Below, one piece after another: positions 18,501-26,077 of a stretch of DNA of 64,000 nt. The stretch spans positions 61,348 to 125,347 of the forward strand of contig JAJRPF010000066.1 of assembly GCA_024280885.1 (NCBI GenBank), in the 5' to 3' direction. Source of the stretch: Planctomycetota bacterium. GTDB taxonomy: Bacteria > Planctomycetota > JAJSAM01 > JAJVHW01. The notes beneath the pieces are model-generated. The model was given only the letters and a program-made list of their open reading frames with translations, searched no databases and was not told the DNA's origin. How positions within the stretch are numbered: position 1 is the first letter of the stretch; every line of letters starts with the position of its first letter. The position numbers and the translations under genes were made by a program.

Positions 18501-19212
18501 CCGAAGATGCGTAGCCGTCCTTCCTCGCCAGAAATGTCCACGAGCCCGCACCAAGACCCACGAACATCGCTGCGCCGCTCGCGTCCGTCGTCACGCGCGC
18601 CACGGGGACGGGATCTTGTCCGATCTGCTCCCTCGCGCGTCGCCGGTCGAGTCTTGAGTCCGGCTCCGACACCGCGAACGCCAGTACTTGTGCTCCCTCG
18701 ATGGGGACGTCGGTCAGACTCCGAACATGAACCTCGACGGTGACCGCCGCGTCGAGCAGCAGGGCTCCGACGTCGCGCTGCTCATTGCGATCGAGCGCGA
18801 TGCCGGGGAGTCGCACGGTCACGAAGCCCGTCGCCGCGACGACCAATTCGTACGGGCCTCCCGCCGGGATGCCCTCAAGCCGGAACTCCCCCGCATGATC
18901 GGTGAACGCGTCGATCTGAAGACCGCCGTCTCCCCTCACGAGTACCGGTTGGCCCGTGACGGGTGTCTGGTCGTCAGTGCGACGTACGTGGCCCACGATG
19001 GCGGCACCGCTCTGCCGCGCGGCCCACCGACGTGCCGCGATCGTCTTCTCGCCACCGGGCGCATCGTGCGGAGTCGATGCGGGGATCGCATCGGTTCCCG
19101 GCTCCCCAGACTGTTCGGAGTCGCGATCGGATACCACGAACCAGGACACGGCAACCACGACCAGCGCGAGCAGCGTTCCGATACTTGCTGATACGCGGGA
19201 CCGGCGGGCCAT
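15580..19212 (-). CDS. Giant anchored protein of repeated carboxypeptidase-regulatory-like domains
   Basis: Encodes 1210 residues from ATG 19212, preferred because GGGAGG lies 5 nt upstream (an adjacent ATG three bases earlier is too close). An N-terminal signal anchor (IGTLLALVVVAVSWFVV) is followed by ten or more ~85-residue units of the form 'L-x-G-x-V-x-D-x-x-G-x-P-I-x-G-A-x-V-x-x...T-D-A-x-G-x-Y-x-I-x-G-L-P-x-G'. Examples are LAGRVLDGAGAPISGALVLA and VTGVVTMHDSGAPIEGALVR. The whole extracellular part is a string of beta-sandwiches, probably a fibre or adhesion-type surface structure. No enzyme domain is visible. Confidence 0.82.
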   Translation of the reverse strand: MARRSRVSASIGTLLALVVVAVSWFVVSDRDSEQSGEPGTDAIPASTPHDAPGGEKTIAARRWAARQSGAAIVGHVRRTDDQTPVTGQPVLVRGDGGLQIDAFTDHAGEFRLEGIPAGGPYELVVAATGFVTVRLPGIALDRNEQRDVGALLLDAAVTVEVHVRSLTDVPIEGAQVLAFAVSEPDSRLDRRRAREQIGQDPVPVARVTTDASGAAMFVGLGAGSWTFLARKDGYASSVRSGRRLHAGDAVAPITLYLGSGHELAGRVLDGAGAPISGALVLAAEGDSAWRVSASPLLARAMTAADGSYRLEGLSPGETTIMAAPPNAAPKQIDRIRIPDVANFDIVLHVGGTVTGVVTMHDSGAPIEGALVRASVNKRFGPHSAEAMTDADGRYTIEGLPEGDVSRVHATKDAFVQFTRASLRVRHTLRDGAIVERDIEMTRGAALEGTITGPDGPVAGAHVTIAHEGTPGFFGTKATRADAQGKYRVDDLRAGRVLVEATADGLFTADLSSGWWKALLNGAAPASLSGTVETGETTVIDVRLSRGQSLSGRVELQDGTPVEGARIVARFTANLATETRGRFAFSAKDGTYTVTGLPAPTTVTVLAENEGLGALPRDAVPVTLDGPSTDVTIVMQAWPVVRGHVTAKDGELPGDASVSIVAIPDTADGRRIGLIHVAQHSARFPVHPDGSFEAPVPLLKGSFVVRAHGSGRPDSDSADVMLEEDRSEYETDVELGEGHDLSGSVTDAQSGAGIGGARVRVTTATRGNRRIRGIAMIDGKLVAAPPLAVTAVTDAHGRFTIRGLPNGEQEIRVRIAGYLDGSIAVEMPRSSALALRLERELKISGVLVYSDGTPVPGVNVVAKRADARSSSTRSGRGSGSAGYSATDAEGRFDIGKLEHGLYVLSAGNSFTKRTNLLPLASAPTRAGSSDVRLVAQRGGSISGSIRGADGEPVAQASINARPQDKSRGGRTAHTLSGPDGSFDLVALAPDSGAYTLHISVSSVVGRSLTPVTMTDVQLGTRGLEVVLFAGLSIEGTVAAADGGRVRRALVAAHPIAREGGAGGGVGFSPVGPAGEFKVLGLKPGRYRLTMSVSGTGGKKQIALEGGADVVAGATGLRLKTTAGTSIPRTSIGGVVVNGAGRPVSGVVVQGTPEGGGLSRSAITDEHGAFELTGLETATSYTLRASAAERRGSEKEGIVAGASGVRLTIHDE

Positions 19213-19419
19213 CATCACCTCCCTGGACACGACCATCCGTCCAGACGCTACGGGGAAGATACCGAGACCGGTGAAGATCATCACCCGATGTCGTCGGCCC
19301 CATGAGGAACGCGACGTAACCCAGGATGACCTTGGTTGGATGGCCGCCCTGAGGTGATACGCGAATTCTCGACAGCCTTGCAACGAGGTCATCTGCCGCA
19401 ATGGACCGTGTGACGATCT

Positions 19420-20121
19420 TCACCGGTCTTCGGTACTCCGGAGCACGCGCATGGCGAGGTCGGCGCGCACGAACCCTATCTGTATGCCCTTCTCCGTCTT
19501 GCCGACGAACGACATTGCGTCCGGCGATAGGTGCATGAGGAACGGCTCGCCGCCGTCGGAGCGCCGCGCCTCCGCGTACCAGATCCGCACATAGTGTGGT
19601 CCGACACTCCAATCGATTTCGTACTCCCCGGCGCGTGCCGTTCCGTCCGCGAAGAATTCGAACTCGTCCACTCGATCGTGGCGAACGAAGTGGACCCACG
19701 TTCCCACGATCTCCCGGGCCTCCACGCGCGTCTGCGGCGCGCCGTGGCCACGTCGCTCGAACGGGATCCACGCCATGGTCTCCTCGCTGCGGAGGGTCCG
19801 TGGCCCATCGACGCTGCAGAGCGCGGAGTAGATGTGCGTATCGAGCGACGGCGGATCACATCGAAGGGTGATCTCGAGGGGCGGGTATCCCTCACAGATC
19901 CAGTCGCCGGCGTCCCACGTGCCGTTGGCGTACCGGCCGTAGGGAGCGACGCGCGGAGCGTACCAGCCGACCGGGTCGGTGAGATCCCTCGCGGGGAGCC
20001 AGACCCGGAGCGGGAACTCCGGCGCGGACGCGTTCGGCGTCGTCAGCGCCGGGAGGTGCGCGGGCCGCGGTGCCGTGCAACCGGCCAGGATGACGAGAGT
20101 CGCGAGCAAGCGGAGTCGCAT
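19420..20121 (-). CDS. Lipoprotein of unknown function
   Basis: Encodes 233 residues from ATG 20121. The N-terminus MRLRLLATLVILAGC is a lipoprotein signal with lipobox LAGC. The mature part has WDAGDWICEGYPPLEITLRC, an IVGTWVHFVRHDRVDEFEFF segment and DGTARAGEYEIDWSVGPHYV, which together resemble a small beta-barrel of the 'protein TTHA/lipocalin-like GTW' type. That is weak evidence. It stands alone, 207 bp upstream of the giant surface protein on the same strand. Confidence 0.7.
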   Translation of the reverse strand: MRLRLLATLVILAGCTAPRPAHLPALTTPNASAPEFPLRVWLPARDLTDPVGWYAPRVAPYGRYANGTWDAGDWICEGYPPLEITLRCDPPSLDTHIYSALCSVDGPRTLRSEETMAWIPFERRGHGAPQTRVEAREIVGTWVHFVRHDRVDEFEFFADGTARAGEYEIDWSVGPHYVRIWYAEARRSDGGEPFLMHLSPDAMSFVGKTEKGIQIGFVRADLAMRVLRSTEDR

Positions 20122-20222
20122 GCCATGTCGGACGACGCGCGCGCCGGGATCTTCCACCTCGCTCCGGCGCAGCTGTCGGCGACGCGGCCGTTTGGTCGCG
20201 CGAGTTCTGCGCACCCGCGGTG

Positions 20223-20464
20223 TCAGAGCAACCGGACGAACTCGTCGACGGTCAGCCCGGACTGACGGACGATGCTGCGCAGCGTGCCGCGCTTCAGGTC
20301 GCGCGTGTGCATGGGAACGGTCACACGCCGCGTCGCGTCACTCCCGTGGCGCAGGATCGCGTGACTTCCGCTCTGGCGATGCACCGCGAATCCGGCTCGA
20401 CGCAGCGCGGCGATGACTTCGCGCGACCGAAGGACCGGTCGGGGAGGATGGGGCGCGGAGGCAT
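20223..20464 (-). pseudogene. hicA: hicA toxin, start frame lost
   Basis: The reading frame contains almost all of a HicA mRNA interferase: RSREVIAALRRAGFAVHRQS, GSHAILRH (the catalytic GSH), TRRVTVPMHTRDLKRGTL and RSIVRQSGLTVDEFVRLL. The natural ATG (20462-20464, 6 nt after the hicB stop) is in a different frame from this domain. No ATG, GTG or TTG occurs in the HicA frame between the hicB stop and the domain. The stretch between the ATG and PPRPVLRS contains about 11-14 nt of CCTCC-type near-duplicate sequence. I read this as a small insertion that knocked out the toxin, though sequencing error is possible. Confidence 0.62.
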
Positions 20465-20470
20465 GCGCTT

Positions 20471-20742
20471 CTAGCGCGTCGGGAGCGGAACCGCGATCCG
20501 TTCGTGTACCGGCGACTTCGCCACATCCGGCGGCAGAGACTTGCCGTCGCAGAGGAGACTCTCGCAGTACAGCCGGATCGCGTCCTCCGCCATGCGGCGC
20601 GCTTCCTCCAGCGTGTCCCCTTCCGTCACGCAACCCGGCAGCGCAGGGACCGTGGCCGCATAGCCGCCCTCGGGCTGCGGTTCGTAGTTCACGGGTAGTT
20701 CACGGTGTAGGTCGGGCTGGTCATGACGTGCGGTGTCCTCAC
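20471..20742 (-). pseudogene. hicB: hicB antitoxin, frameshifted by an 11-bp tandem duplication
   Basis: From GTG 20742 or ATG 20724 the frame reads MTSPTYTVNYP and then hits TGA. An exact tandem duplication of CCGTGAACTAC (minus strand) causes the stop. Removing one copy gives MTSPTYTVNYEPQPEGGYAA continuing through TVPALPGCVTEGDTLEEARR to the end at 20471, a normal HicB partial RNase-H fold antitoxin. The second copy supplies a GTG that overlaps the TGA (GTGA), so re-initiation could still make VNYEPQPEGG onward. AGGAGG (minus strand) lies 10 nt before GTG 20742. Confidence 0.68.
20684..20705. repeat. Exact 11-bp tandem duplication inside hicB
   Basis: GTAGTTCACGG occurs twice in direct succession (20684-20694 and 20695-20705). 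Eleven bases break the hicB frame; deleting one copy restores it exactly. Confidence 0.9.
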
Positions 20743-20848
20743 GGAGAGAGTACCTCCTAATCGCGCCAACCGTCCGCCAGGACGACGATCGCGTCACAAT
20801 CGCGCGACGTGGACGCATGTCCCCGTGACGACGAGAGCCCGGGCGGCG

Positions 20849-21007
20849 TTCTCTTGAGTTTCGTCGGAGTCCCGACGTCGCCGCTCGGTGCCCGGTGTGC
20901 AGCGGACCGAGGGCGTGACCACAGCCGAGCCAGGAAGCCCGCGATCACCGGGCACCATCCCCTGAGCCTCTTGAGGGCAACGTGACCGGAGTGAGGGTCC
21001 CTCTTGT
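20849..21007. repeat. Dispersed structured repeat, copy B
   Basis: Second copy of the element at 11584-11739. The arms GGTGCCCGGTG (20887-20897) and CACCGGGCACC (20946-20956) are identical to copy A, and the first arm is followed by a similar GTG-x-x-GCGGA start. The inside is diverged but nearly the same length (48 versus 49 nt). It lies between the hicAB remnant and the tRNA terminator, where there is no gene. Confidence 0.55.
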
Positions 21008-21217
21008 GGCTTCGTCACGGCGCTGCGCTCGCCGTGATCTGTAGGGGAGGGATCTCTGATCGGGTTGCCAGGGCATGTGGACGGTGGGACTCTCCCGTGG
21101 CGGGCCGGAAGCCAGTGCCCATGACCGAATACTGGCGGCTTCCTAACCTCGCTTCGCTCGGCTGCCCGCCCTTCTTCGTCCGGTCACGCTCGCCTCTGCT
21201 TATCGGCACGAATCGAA

Positions 21218-21259
21218 AGCGGCGATCATGCTTGGTGGATACAAGCGTGATCGCCGCTA
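21218..21259 (-). terminator. Strong hairpin terminator downstream of the tRNA 3' half
   Basis: A 17-bp stem with a single G-U type mismatch (AGCGGCGATCATGCTTG at 21218-21234 against CAAGCGTGATCGCCGCT at 21243-21259) and an 8-nt loop. It is 11 nt past the CCA end of the tRNA fragment on the minus strand and is followed there by TTTCGATT. It reads as the native terminator of the tRNA gene whose 3' half is next to it. Confidence 0.65.
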
Positions 21260-21270
21260 TCTTTACCTGT

Positions 21271-21314
21271 GGCGAGGGTGACGGGACTCGAACCCGCAAC
21301 TTCCAGATCGACAG
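21271..21314 (-). other. 3' half of a tRNA (probably tRNA-Asp): element attachment site
   Basis: On the minus strand, from 21314 to 21271: a 7-nt loop CTGTCGA (would read anticodon GTC), the 3' anticodon stem TCTGG, variable loop AAGTT, T-arm GCGGG-TTCGAGT-CCCGT, acceptor CACCCTC, discriminator G and CCA. The 5' side of the anticodon stem does not pair (GCGC), and no D-arm or 5' acceptor is found. Homology therefore starts at the anticodon loop, the usual crossover site of tyrosine recombinases. The integrase gene begins 180 bp further right. The tRNA identity is tentative. Confidence 0.55.
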
Positions 21315-21493
21315 GCGCTTGACGGCGTGACTAGGCTTGTCTCGGGTTGGCGCGGCCTGTCTCGTAAGTCGTTGCGAATAATGAAGTTATGTCGATATTG
21401 AGTGGATCTCGTGTTCGGTTTCTAGTCGTCTCTAGCCAGTTCCAGGGGGGAGTCTTGTGGGAGTGAACGCCCACGTTGACGAGGAGGCGAAGC

Positions 21494-22888
21494 ATGCCGA
21501 AGCAGGATGGTGAACGTGATCGAAACAAGAGGAGAGTCCGAAGCCCGCACCCCGGGGTGACTCTCCGAAAGCGCGCCTGGAAGTCGGGGGCGACAGCGTG
21601 GTACGGGCGCTGGCGCGATCCCGACTCCGGCCGGGAACTCGAGGCCCACCTTGGAAAGCTCCGCGTCACGTCGGCCGAAACTCGCCGAAAGTGGGCGATC
21701 GCGAAGAGCAAGGATATCACCGCCCGGGAGTATGCGCTGGAGCGAGGGGAGGCGCGTCTCACGGAGACATCGCTCCGGAGCGAGTGGGACGCCTTCTTGA
21801 CGACGGCTCGCGGGAGCGTCCGTCCGCGTACGGTGGGCGCATACGAGGACGTGTGCGGGCCGTTCATCGATTGGCTGGAGACAGTCAGGCACATCGAATT
21901 TGTCGAGCAAATTGACCGGCGAACACTATCGGCGTATCGCAATCTCGTGATCGCGCAACCGAAGTCGCGTCCGACGGTTGATGCGCCGAGGGGGACCCGA
22001 GAGCCCACCGATGATCGGCGAGCGCCGGCCACCATCAACCGTGTCCTGCGGCATGCGAAGGCGCTCGTCAACCACTGGCGGATGGCGGGGCTGGTGCCGT
22101 TGCTTCACCGTGACGCGATCTCGGAGGCTCTCCGCGGCGTGGAGCAGGAAGGGAAGCGCGCGGATCCGCTCCAGCCGAGCGAGTGCGTGAAGTTGATCGA
22201 GGCGGCCATCTGCCACGACGCTGCGCGCTTCAAACTGACTCGCCGCGAGCACCAGGTGCGGCCGTCGGCGAAGACCGCGTGGGGAACTCCACGTTACGTG
22301 CCGGTCGCGCCACTCGTTGCGTTCGTCCTGCTCACAGGCTGCCGCATCGGCGAAGCGTTGAGCCTCCGCTGGGACGATGTGCATCTTGAAGCGATCGACA
22401 TGGCGGGACGAGTGGTGGGGGAGGTCCTGCTCGAGCCCTCCGCTACGAAGACGAAGCTCTCTCGCCGTATCGACCTGGCGGTCTCGCCGATGTTGCGCGC
22501 ACTGCTCGTGCGCCTGCACGCGCAGAATGGCGTCACCCCGTACGTGTTCGGGGGAACAGCACCACTATCGAACTCCCGCGCTGTCGCGGCGAGGAGGCGA
22601 CTGATCGACCGGTTCGATGGTCCCGTATTCACGTGGCAGCGCCTGCGCGTTTCCTGCGCGTGTTACCTCACGAACGCACCTGCGATCTTCGGCGGATCAT
22701 CGATCTTCCGGTCCGCTGAGCAACTTGGCCACAGCCCGCTCGTGGCCCACAAGCACTACCTGGGAGTGATGAGGGGTATCCCGCACGACGCTCGAACGCT
22801 CGAGGACGCGATGGGAATTCGTCGTGTCTTGGAACGCTTGGTTGACGGTCAGACTCCGGGTGAGCAACGCGAAGGACCCGCGAGATGA
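21494..22888 (+). CDS. Tyrosine recombinase / integrase
   Basis: Encodes 464 residues from ATG 21494, with GGAGG 6 nt upstream. An N-terminal arm/core-binding domain with ATAWYGRWRDPDSGRELEAH precedes the catalytic domain. Catalytic parts seen: the Arg of TGCRIGEALSLRWDDV, the second Arg in TWQRLRVSCACYL, His in AEQLGHSPLVAHKHY and the nucleophile Tyr in HKHYLGV. The usual first His of the HxxR box is Gln here. By position it integrates and excises the element bounded by the tRNA half at 21.3 kb. Confidence 0.87.
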   Translation: MPKQDGERDRNKRRVRSPHPGVTLRKRAWKSGATAWYGRWRDPDSGRELEAHLGKLRVTSAETRRKWAIAKSKDITAREYALERGEARLTETSLRSEWDAFLTTARGSVRPRTVGAYEDVCGPFIDWLETVRHIEFVEQIDRRTLSAYRNLVIAQPKSRPTVDAPRGTREPTDDRRAPATINRVLRHAKALVNHWRMAGLVPLLHRDAISEALRGVEQEGKRADPLQPSECVKLIEAAICHDAARFKLTRREHQVRPSAKTAWGTPRYVPVAPLVAFVLLTGCRIGEALSLRWDDVHLEAIDMAGRVVGEVLLEPSATKTKLSRRIDLAVSPMLRALLVRLHAQNGVTPYVFGGTAPLSNSRAVAARRRLIDRFDGPVFTWQRLRVSCACYLTNAPAIFGGSSIFRSAEQLGHSPLVAHKHYLGVMRGIPHDARTLEDAMGIRRVLERLVDGQTPGEQREGPAR

Positions 22889-23147
22889 GGAGCGTCGGCG
22901 CCTCGACTGGCTTTGCCGACGCGCGGGGCAGCGGGGCGGGTCGCCGTGCGGACCGTGTCTCGTCGCCTACGATGTCATCGCGAAGTACCTACCGAGACTT
23001 CACCTCGGTGCGGTGGAGGTCGTGCGGCTGTCGTTCGGCCTGCAGGGGCCGGGACTCAACGTGGGCCTCGACTCCCGGCCGCGTGGAGCACCGACGCGCT
23101 CCCGTTGGCCCACCGGCGGGTTTATGCCCGTGCTCCCGGTCGACTGA
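22860..23147 (+). CDS. Small Cys-containing protein of the integrated element
   Basis: Encodes 95 residues from GTG 22860, overlapping the integrase end by 29 bp. The product has DWLCRRAGQRGGSPCGPCLV, with three Cys, followed by AYDVIAKYLPRLHLGAVEVV. The rest is Arg/Pro-rich. Composition and codon use fit a real gene, and the overlap is common in integrase operons (excisionase or accessory factor), but no family is recognised. The start is uncertain. Confidence 0.45.
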   Translation: MSNAKDPRDEERRRLDWLCRRAGQRGGSPCGPCLVAYDVIAKYLPRLHLGAVEVVRLSFGLQGPGLNVGLDSRPRGAPTRSRWPTGGFMPVLPVD

Positions 23148-23216
23148 TGCTCCGTGGCCCCCGATCTACCGGGGGCCTGCCCGTCTCCCGGCACTCTGTG
23201 AGGAGGGAAACGCTCC

Positions 23217-23933
23217 ATGAACCGGCTTACGCACGCTTCACACGGATTCGACTCGGTTCTGCTCCCGTGCCATCTCTTATCGGTTCTCGCCCAGCACGGG
23301 CTGCGCGGCATCGAGGCGATGCTCGTCGTCCATCTCTTCGTCCGATGGGCAGACGAGGGGATCGACGATGACAACCGGATGGCCGTCAACACACATGCGG
23401 CAGCACGTGCTCTCGACTCCGTCACGCCGACCATCGACGCGGCGATGAAGCGCCTGATCGCGCGGCGCCTCATCGTGATCGAGTACTACGGATCGCGCCG
23501 GTTCCTGCGCCTCAGTCCGCTGCGCTACGACGTCGGGAGACTCCGGTCAGAGCACGGCGATCCCGACGCCGTCATCGTCCGCCGCGACGTGCTTGAGTAC
23601 GTGATCGCGAAGGCCTCCCGGGGCAAGGACGCTCTGTTCTTGTTCGCCCTGGTGATGCATCTCGATCCGGGAAGCAGACGCGTGCAGTGTTCTGCTGCTC
23701 AGATCGCCCCGGTGCTGGGAGTGACCGAGCGCGCCGCGCAGCGCATGGCCGCTCGTCTGGCCCAGCGAGGCGTCATCAGGCGCGCCGCCGGCGGGTTCGA
23801 TCTCGGCGTTGTGCTGGGGCTTGAGGTGGACGCGACTCTCGCGGCAATGAACGGTCGGTACGAGGCCGCCTTGGCCGAAGCGCGGGCTCATGGGCGACGG
23901 ATGGCGAGAAAGTCCGCGCTTGGTCCCGCGTGA
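23217..23933 (+). CDS. Tandem winged-helix protein of the integrated element
   Basis: Encodes 238 residues, with AGGAGGG 8 nt before ATG 23217. Two helix-turn-helix/winged-helix units are visible: residues ~35-105 (IEAMLVVHLFVRWADEGIDD, TPTIDAAMKRLIARRLIVIE) and ~125-200 (ALFLFALVMHLDPGSRRVQC, GVTERAAQRMAARLAQRGVI). The layout repeats in the gene at 25452, so they are paralogues. A replication-initiator or regulatory role in the element is plausible but unproven. Its last ~385 bp are antisense to the extension of the truncated minus-strand gene. Confidence 0.65.
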   Translation: MNRLTHASHGFDSVLLPCHLLSVLAQHGLRGIEAMLVVHLFVRWADEGIDDDNRMAVNTHAAARALDSVTPTIDAAMKRLIARRLIVIEYYGSRRFLRLSPLRYDVGRLRSEHGDPDAVIVRRDVLEYVIAKASRGKDALFLFALVMHLDPGSRRVQCSAAQIAPVLGVTERAAQRMAARLAQRGVIRRAAGGFDLGVVLGLEVDATLAAMNGRYEAALAEARAHGRRMARKSALGPA

Positions 23934-24398
23934 CGACGGCGTTGCGTGCGTCTCGATGAGTTTCCCCCGTGCGGACCGCCCGAGCAGGAGGCTCGCGACA
24001 TCTCGCATGGACGCGACGTCGAAGCACTTCGTCATCGTGTCGGGGGGGAGGATCGAGAACACGCGCATGAGCATGGCGCGCGGGCGCTTGCGCGTGAGGC
24101 GACTGTTGATGTCCTCGAGCAGCCGCTTGTAGGTCGCCACGGCCCAGGCGTCGCGCTCGGCCAGATTCTCGTGTCGCTTGCTGCGGAGCACCTCGAGCGC
24201 GGACACGACGGCGTCGTCCCGAATCACGTCGTCGAGCGAGATGGCGGCCCCCGGCCCCACGCTCCCGACGCGCGCTCGCCAGAGTTCTTCCTGGACCTCG
24301 GGCAACCGGAACTCCTCTTCCGGCATGTCGCGGAAGCGGGCGATCGCAGCCTTGGCGTTGTCCGGCCAGTTGCCGCCGACGTCCCCGCCGCCTTTCAC
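23547..24398 (-). pseudogene. N-terminal domain of an McrB-like protein, truncated
   Basis: From GTG 24398, ~150 residues have very strong coding character: WPDNAKAAIARFRDMPEEEF, RLPEVQEELWRARVGSVGPG, SRLTRKRPRAMLMRVFSILP and ASMRDVASLLLGR. This resembles the helical domain that precedes the AAA ATPase in some McrB-family restriction proteins. After about 23940 the frame runs on another 385 bp, but only as the antisense of the winged-helix gene, so the natural C-terminus (and any ATPase) is missing. The likely event is a deletion joining the two genes tail to tail. The McrB link is inference. Confidence 0.42.
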
Positions 24399-24512
24399 GC
24401 CTCAGCAAGTCTCTCGTCGGTGATCACGATGCGTGCTCCCTCAGTGTGTGAGTTCTCGAATTCTGCGCGACCGGGCTCGCGAGCGCCAGGGAGCAGGCGG
24501 TGAGCACACTCC

Positions 24513-25316
24513 GTGCGCCGGGATATCTGTATCCGGCGACCGGCGATGACTGTGGCCTTGGCGGTTCAGCCTGGCGTGATTCAGCGACTCGCCGCACGCC
24601 CGGAACTGAGGAGCCGCGGCTTCCTCGCGCGATTCCTGTTCTCGCAGCCTCGCTCGCTGGTCGGCAGCCGAGAGGTCGCTCCACCGCCGGTTCTGGAGTC
24701 GGTCCGACTGGCATATGAACAGCTCATCCACGCGCTGTGGCACCTGAAGCCCATTCGAGACGAGTCCGGGGAGATCCTCCCGCGAACACTGCCGATCTCA
24801 GACGAGGCGCGCTCCACGCTGCGTGCGTTCCAGCGCGATCTGGAGCCCCGCTTGGGCCCCGGCGGGGATCTCGCCCCCATCGCAGAGTGGGCTTCGAAGC
24901 TGGTCGGCGCGATCGCACGGATCGCCGGCGTTATGCATGTTGTGCGCTCCGCGGAGAGTCTGAGCGACCGCGTATCGCCGATCGATGCCGAGGCGATGAC
25001 ATGTGCAATCGAGATCGGTGTCTACTTCCTCGAGTACGCGCAGACGGTCGGGCACCTGATGGAGGTCGATCCCGCAACCGAGGATGCGCGTGCGGTACTG
25101 CGATGGGTGGCTCGGCGCGGAGAGGAGGGCTTCTCGGCCCGGGATTGCTTCGAGGGGATGAAGGGCCGGCTCCGCCACATGGACCGACTCCGGGATTCGC
25201 TGGCGCTTCTCGTCAGCCATGGGTACGTGCGTCCGGTGAGCCAGCCGCCGCGTCGCGGACCCGGCCGGCCACGAAGCCAGCGCTACGAGGTCAACCCTCA
25301 GGTGGTGGCTCCATGA
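24513..25316 (+). pseudogene. DUF3987 protein, C-terminal part only
   Basis: About 267 residues from GTG 24513 match the C-terminal half of DUF3987 proteins, which are primase/helicase-linked proteins of integrative elements: RRPAMTVALAVQPGVIQRLA, SRGFLARFLFSQPRSLVG, EPRLGPGGDLAPIAEWASKL and a C-terminal winged helix (ARAVLRWVARRGEEGFSARD). A stop at 24501 precedes the fragment, and the N-terminal primase-linked region with its P-loop is absent, so the gene is 5'-truncated. The ATG of the next small gene overlaps its stop (ATGA). Confidence 0.6.
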
Positions 25317-25462
25317 GCGTGCGAGGGCATTTCGCGAATTCTGCGAATACTGCGGAGCCATCTGACGCCTGGCCTGAGCGGGTCCGCGTTTCGACAGCGA
25401 GCCCCGTGATCCACTCGCGATCTGGATCGAATGAGTGGCGGGAGGTGCGCGGTGTCCGGTGA
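25313..25462 (+). CDS. Short peptide gene overlapping the DUF3987 remnant
   Basis: Encodes 49 residues (MSVRGHFANSANTAEPSDAW...). It overlaps the preceding stop by ATGA and the next start by 11 bp. Short Asn/Ser-rich peptides are often called at this place in such elements, but I cannot show that it is translated. Confidence 0.35.
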   Translation: MSVRGHFANSANTAEPSDAWPERVRVSTASPVIHSRSGSNEWREVRGVR

Positions 25463-26033
25463 GACGCAGCCGCCGCGACTCATCGAACTCATCAACGAGC
25501 ACGAGCTCGGCAGTCTGGAGGCGGTTGTCCTTCTCGAGGCCCTGCGCTGCTGGCCGGAGGACGGGATCGTCGAAGGCAGGCTGGTCCGGTTCCCGGCCCA
25601 CTCGCTCACCGGTCTATCCGCAAGCTACGACGCCATCATGCTGGCCGCTCGACGGCTGCAGCGCCGGGGCCTCGTGTCGCTCGAGATCGCGCGAGGGAGT
25701 GTTCACTACCGACTCTGGCACGACGTCGTCTGCTGTCGACCGCCGTCGAGCGGGGAGCCCGGCGTGTTCATCCTCGACCGGAACCTGATCGTGGCCCTGG
25801 GGCCGTATGTAAGCCGAGGGCGCGATGTCGTTCTCCTCCTGAACCTCTTGGCCCTGGTCGAGGACGAGGGGATGGTCGCGCGAACGACCGTGGAGGATCT
25901 CGCGATGAGACTCACGATGATGCCGCGCTCGGTCTACAGGTCGCTCAGGCGGTTACGGGAGGCCGGCGGCGTCCGGCGGGTTCGAGGCGGCTGGGATGTC
26001 AGTCCGCTGCTGCTCCGACGCAGCGCGACGTAA
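25452..26033 (+). CDS. Tandem winged-helix protein, paralogue of the 23.2-kb gene
   Basis: Encodes 193 residues from GTG 25452, chosen for GGGAGG 6 nt upstream. Same plan as the 23.2-kb protein: LIELINEHELGSLEAVVLLE, then ALRCWPEDGIVEG, a helix-turn-helix (LSASYDAIMLAARRLQRRGL), a linker with FILDRNLIVALGPYVSRG, and a second wing (AMRLTMMPRSVYRSLRRLRE). The paired arrangement suggests both bind the element's replication or control region. No catalytic residues are seen. Confidence 0.62.
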   Translation: MSGETQPPRLIELINEHELGSLEAVVLLEALRCWPEDGIVEGRLVRFPAHSLTGLSASYDAIMLAARRLQRRGLVSLEIARGSVHYRLWHDVVCCRPPSSGEPGVFILDRNLIVALGPYVSRGRDVVLLLNLLALVEDEGMVARTTVEDLAMRLTMMPRSVYRSLRRLREAGGVRRVRGGWDVSPLLLRRSAT

Positions 26034-26077
26034 CTCTGAGTTGCGGGCAGTTTTCCGATGCCCCGCGGCTGCCCAGG

